NCBI GenBank assembly: GCA_900548485.1
Contig: URKL01000067.1
Span: 1 to 8,699 of the forward strand
Direction: 5' to 3'
From: an uncultured Succinatimonas sp.
GTDB taxonomy: Bacteria > Pseudomonadota > Gammaproteobacteria > Enterobacterales > Succinivibrionaceae
Length of the DNA stretch: 8,699 bases
The notes below the pieces were generated by a model that had not been told where the DNA came from, made no database searches, and saw nothing but the letters and a program-made list of their open reading frames with translations. Positions 6,440 to 8,699 of the stretch are shown here, piece after piece (within the stretch, counting starts at the first letter, position 1; each line of letters begins with the position of its first letter). The translations under genes and the position numbers were made by a program.

Positions 6440-7525
6440 CTAATTAAAGATAGAAACTGCAAGATTGGTGATGAAATAACCTCCAATTAAAAGCCATATA
6501 AAGAGCAAAGCTGCCAAAATGAACGGCTTGGCTCCAGCTTTTTTAAATTTGTCTAAAGAGGTTTCTACACCTAAGGCTGTCATTGCCATAGTTAATAAAA
6601 AAGTATCAATATATTCTATGACTCCATTTAATGGAATATCTTTGACAGTTTGGGCCTCAAAGGCTGAACTTAAAAGCGTATTGATAACGATAACAATTAA
6701 GAAATAAAAAGCAAAATAAGGAATGGTGATGTGAGTTTTTCGACCGTCACTTAGATTTATTTCTTGATGCTTTTTCTTAGCATAATTTATACAAAAAGCC
6801 ATGATGATAAGCACTGGAGCTAAAAGCATAACTCTTATCATCTTGGTGATAGTTGCAGTAGCGGCAATTCCAAGAGTATCTGTAGGATCCATAGCGTTAC
6901 CGGCTCCAGCAACATGCGCTACCTCATGTAAAGTAGATCCAGTATAGATAGCAAAGGCTGTATCTGACATGCTGTCAAATAAACCTGATCTATACATAAT
7001 TGGGTAAAGGAACATAGCAATGGTACCGAAGATAACTACGGTTGAGACGGCAATTGCAGTTTTATAGCTTTCACATTTGACTACTCCTTCAGCGCCTAAA
7101 ACTGCAGCAGCGCCACAGATAGAACTGCCTGTTGCTGTCATTAAGGTTGTTTGAGGATCCATCTTTAAGAGTCTGCCTAAAATTATGCCTAAAATTAGAG
7201 TTCCACCGACGATGCAAATATCAGAAAATACAGCCATCATGCCTACTGCATAAACATCATTTAGAGTTAAGCGAAAACCATAAAGAATGATGCCGAGTCT
7301 TAAAATTTGTTTAGTGGAAAATTTGACTCCCGGAAGCCAAGATTGAGGCAATTTTTTATAGAGAGTATTGGCATAGACCATGCCTAAAATAATACCCACA
7401 ATCAAAGGAGAGAGGGATAAGCTTTTTATAAGGGGAAGCCCTGCAATATAAAAAGCTGCTAGAGCGAATAAAGCGATAAATAAAAGCCCATGAAGGGTAT
7501 CTGTACGTTGTTCTTTTTCAAACAT
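6440..7525 (-). CDS. yeiH: YeiH family membrane transporter (putative sulfate/sulfite exporter, UPF0324)
   Basis: Polytopic inner-membrane protein of 361 aa (E. coli YeiH 349 aa) with about ten hydrophobic segments. The match to E. coli YeiH runs the full length: LIVGIILGMVYANTLY (41-56), LRLGIILYGFRLT (75-87), the core GSSICGAAAVLGAEGVVK (133-150), VVIFGTIAMFLYP (163-175), GSTLHEVAHVAGAG (196-209), KMIRVMLLAPVLI (228-240), ITIPYFAFYFL (266-276), and DTFLLTMAMTALGVET (307-322) with KKAGAKPF (328-335). The family is annotated as putative sulfate exporters; the substrate has little direct proof. The start is ATG 7525 with GAGG at 7536-7539, ten bases upstream. It lies 83 bases downstream of a LysR-type gene on the same strand; in E. 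coli yeiE is adjacent but divergent. The SD lies in an inverted repeat that could control it. The terminator at 6417-6432 ends the unit. Confidence 0.92.
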   Translation of the reverse strand: MFEKEQRTDTLHGLLFIALFALAAFYIAGLPLIKSLSLSPLIVGIILGMVYANTLYKKLPQSWLPGVKFSTKQILRLGIILYGFRLTLNDVYAVGMMAVFSDICIVGGTLILGIILGRLLKMDPQTTLMTATGSSICGAAAVLGAEGVVKCESYKTAIAVSTVVIFGTIAMFLYPIMYRSGLFDSMSDTAFAIYTGSTLHEVAHVAGAGNAMDPTDTLGIAATATITKMIRVMLLAPVLIIMAFCINYAKKKHQEINLSDGRKTHITIPYFAFYFLIVIVINTLLSSAFEAQTVKDIPLNGVIEYIDTFLLTMAMTALGVETSLDKFKKAGAKPFILAALLFIWLLIGGYFITNLAVSIFN

Positions 7526-7531
7526 TTTTTT

Positions 7532-7582
7532 ATGACCTCAAATTAAAGTAGATATACTTTAAATAAAAAAAGGTCATATGAC
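7532..7582. promoter_or_regulatory. Nested inverted repeats in the lysR-yeiH gap, covering the yeiH ribosome site
   Basis: ATGACCT (7532-7538) and AGGTCAT (7571-7577) are a perfect 7-bp inverted repeat. Nested within is TTAAAGTA/TACTTTAA (7543-7550 with 7555-7562), a perfect 8-bp dyad with a 4-base centre. The right outer arm also overlaps the palindrome GTCATATGAC (7573-7582). As DNA, the inner dyad is a plausible LysR-type operator. As minus-strand RNA, the outer stem would pair the yeiH Shine-Dalgarno GAGG (7536-7539). Either reading suggests regulation of yeiH apart from lysR. Confidence 0.5.
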
Positions 7583-7608
7583 TAATGATCAATAATTATC
7601 TTTGATAA

Positions 7609-8496
7609 CTATAAGTTATGGCAGAGGTAGTCTTTTACAAAGTCAGTGAATTTATCGATTATTTGTAATTGTTCACCTTGTGTTTTTACAAAACAAAATT
7701 GGCGTTTAAAATTCACTCCTTTTAGATTAATGTCTTTGAGTTTTTTTTGCTCAAGTTCATTTTTAACTGAAAATTTTGAGACTATTCCTAGACAATTGCT
7801 GTGCATTAAAAAGCGTTTAATTGCCTCTGTACTACCTAAATGCATACGAACATTGAGATCTTGAAGCTTTAAGTGATGTTGATGCAGCGTTGAAATGATT
7901 GCATCTAACGTACCTGAGCCTCGTTCACGTAAAATTAATGGTCTGCTTTTGAATTCCTTGAGAGTGAGAGTCTGCAAGTTTAAATCCGCATTGACTAGGA
8001 TTAAATCATCATCTAAAAAAGGCGTATAGTTAAGCGCTTTACTGCGACTTACATTCTCTACTAAACCAAGATCGATTTCCTCCTCAATAAGAGCTCTTTC
8101 GATATTTTGTGAATTATCATTCAATACTGTAAGTTCAACATCTGGATAGAATTTATTAAATAGAGCGAGAATTTCTGGGAGTATGTATTGAGCGATAGTG
8201 GTACTAGCTCCTAAGCGTAGTTTTCCTGAATAAATTTGATTATAAGCGTGCATGGCATAGGAAAGCTCATTATAAAGAGAGAGGATCTTTTTACTTTTTT
8301 CAAGAAAAGTTACACCTGCGGCTGTAAGTTTAATATTGTGGCCATTACGCTCAAAAAGCTTTACCTGGTATTGTGATTCAAGATTAGCAATATGTTTGGT
8401 GACAGCAGGCTGACTTAAACATAATAATGAAGCAGCTTTTGTAAAACTAAGATGAGTCGCTACAGCATAAAAAACTTTAAGTCGAGTATCTTCCAC
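7609..8496 (-). CDS. LysR-family transcriptional regulator, YeiE-like
   Basis: LysR-type regulator of 295 aa, the usual size. The N-terminal winged helix-turn-helix (about 1-62) contains LSFTKAASLLCLSQPAVTKHIANLE, followed by the linker helix. The effector domain (about 90-290) starts KLRLGASTTIAQYILPEIL (91-109) and has EEEIDLGLVE, PLILRERGSGT and LGSTEAIKRFL, a pattern typical of the CysB/YeiE-like branch. The start is GTG at 8496, supported by AAGGA (8504-8508) 7 bases upstream; the next Met is near residue 82, so no ATG alternative is possible. It is encoded just before yeiH on the same strand. YeiE regulators have been linked to sulfite response and tolerance, and YeiH is the usual neighbour, so a regulator-target pair is likely, though the ligand here is inference. 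The upstream region has a long inverted repeat fitting autoregulation. I name the family but hold back the symbol. Confidence 0.9.
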   Translation of the reverse strand: MEDTRLKVFYAVATHLSFTKAASLLCLSQPAVTKHIANLESQYQVKLFERNGHNIKLTAAGVTFLEKSKKILSLYNELSYAMHAYNQIYSGKLRLGASTTIAQYILPEILALFNKFYPDVELTVLNDNSQNIERALIEEEIDLGLVENVSRSKALNYTPFLDDDLILVNADLNLQTLTLKEFKSRPLILRERGSGTLDAIISTLHQHHLKLQDLNVRMHLGSTEAIKRFLMHSNCLGIVSKFSVKNELEQKKLKDINLKGVNFKRQFCFVKTQGEQLQIIDKFTDFVKDYLCHNL

Positions 8497-8554
8497 GCTG
8501 TTTTCCTTAATAGTTAAAGAGTTAGATTTAATGGCTATTGTTTACAAAATAGAA

Positions 8555-8592
8555 GCTAAACCATATATTTTAGTGTAAGAATATAGTTTAGC
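8555..8592. promoter_or_regulatory. 12-bp inverted repeat upstream of lysR: candidate autoregulatory site
   Basis: GCTAAACCATAT (8555-8566) and ATATAGTTTAGC (8581-8592) are inverted repeats with one mismatch in 12, separated by 14 bases. It lies 59-96 bases upstream of the lysR GTG, where LysR-type regulators commonly bind their own promoter. No clear -35/-10 pair could be fixed in this stretch. It could alternatively be a decayed element end. Confidence 0.45.
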
Positions 8593-8644
8593 CTATAAAT
8601 TTGATTTTTCTAAATTATGGCTTTTTAGGTATTTTACAATATGG

Positions 8645-8699
8645 TTGACTTCCTCCCCTTGCTAAAGCAAGGGGATTCCTACTGCTTAGATTACTTCCT
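8645..8699 (-). mobile_element. Right end of an IS200/IS605-type (tnpB-bearing) element, running out of the window
   Basis: CCCCTTGC (8655-8662) and GCAAGGGG (8667-8674) form a perfect 8-bp stem with a TAAA loop. On the minus strand this reads GGAATCCCC-stem-GGGGAGGAAGTCAA, the layout I associate with right ends of IS605/IS1341-type elements just after tnpB. Minus-strand bases 8697-8686 read GAA GTA ATC TAA, which could be the last codons (EVI-stop) of a tnpB beyond the window. The predicted right cleavage point follows TCAA (8648-8645), so bases from about 8644 downward would be chromosomal flank. Only the end is visible; transposase genes are not. It could also be a solo end left by a deleted element. 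Confidence 0.6.

Noticed and set aside
6519..7864. Plus-strand open frames at 6519-6707 and 7646-7864
   Set aside because: Both are antisense to yeiH and the lysR gene, whose reading frames are clear; their translations match nothing and look like shadow sequences.
1..8699. CRISPR array, tRNA or rRNA genes, prophage or toxin-antitoxin modules
   Set aside because: No regularly spaced direct repeats, no cloverleaf-like or rRNA sequence, and no phage or toxin-antitoxin protein families were seen; nearly all the sequence is accounted for by housekeeping genes.

Overview
The window is an AT-rich piece of bacterial chromosome holding ordinary metabolic genes. IlvI, IlvH, RmuC and YeiH all read as close relatives of the Escherichia coli proteins, which points to a gammaproteobacterium. 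The low GC content, and an IlvD clearly unlike the E. coli one, fit a host-associated anaerobe such as the Succinivibrionaceae/Aeromonadales better than an enteric. That placement is inference; there is no rRNA gene or other taxonomic marker here.

Layout: (1) about 1-700, plus strand: the 3' part of a suppressor-of-fused (SUFU) domain gene whose frame is open to the left edge. (2) 744-2972, plus strand: ilvI and ilvH, the catalytic and regulatory subunits of an acetolactate synthase of the AHAS III type, with no gap between them. (3) 2969-4390, minus strand: rmuC, convergent with ilvH and sharing the TTAA that contains both stop codons. (4) 4391-4545: an intergenic stretch with three consecutive stem-loops and the rmuC promoter. 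(5) 4546-6231, minus strand: an IlvD/Edd-family dehydratase, probably dihydroxy-acid dehydratase. (6) 6232-6439: a control region with a perfect 16-bp palindrome, plus the terminator of the next gene. (7) 6440-7525 and 7609-8496, both minus strand: a YeiH-family membrane transporter preceded by a LysR-type regulator of the YeiE kind. (8) 8497-8699: the lysR upstream region with a long inverted repeat, then the apparent right end of an IS200/IS605-type element whose body lies beyond the window.

IlvI/IlvH and IlvD catalyse the first and third common steps of valine, isoleucine and leucine synthesis; ilvC and ilvE are not in the window. The LysR and YeiH genes look like a regulator and its target transporter, by analogy with yeiE/yeiH linked to sulfite/sulfate handling.

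I did not find a convincing new biological system. The best leads are the IS605-type end, which would carry an omegaRNA guide position; a second, degenerate palindrome of the same layout; two unusual residues at inhibitor/substrate-channel positions of the acetolactate synthase; and several strong inverted repeats in the ilvD, yeiH and lysR control regions.
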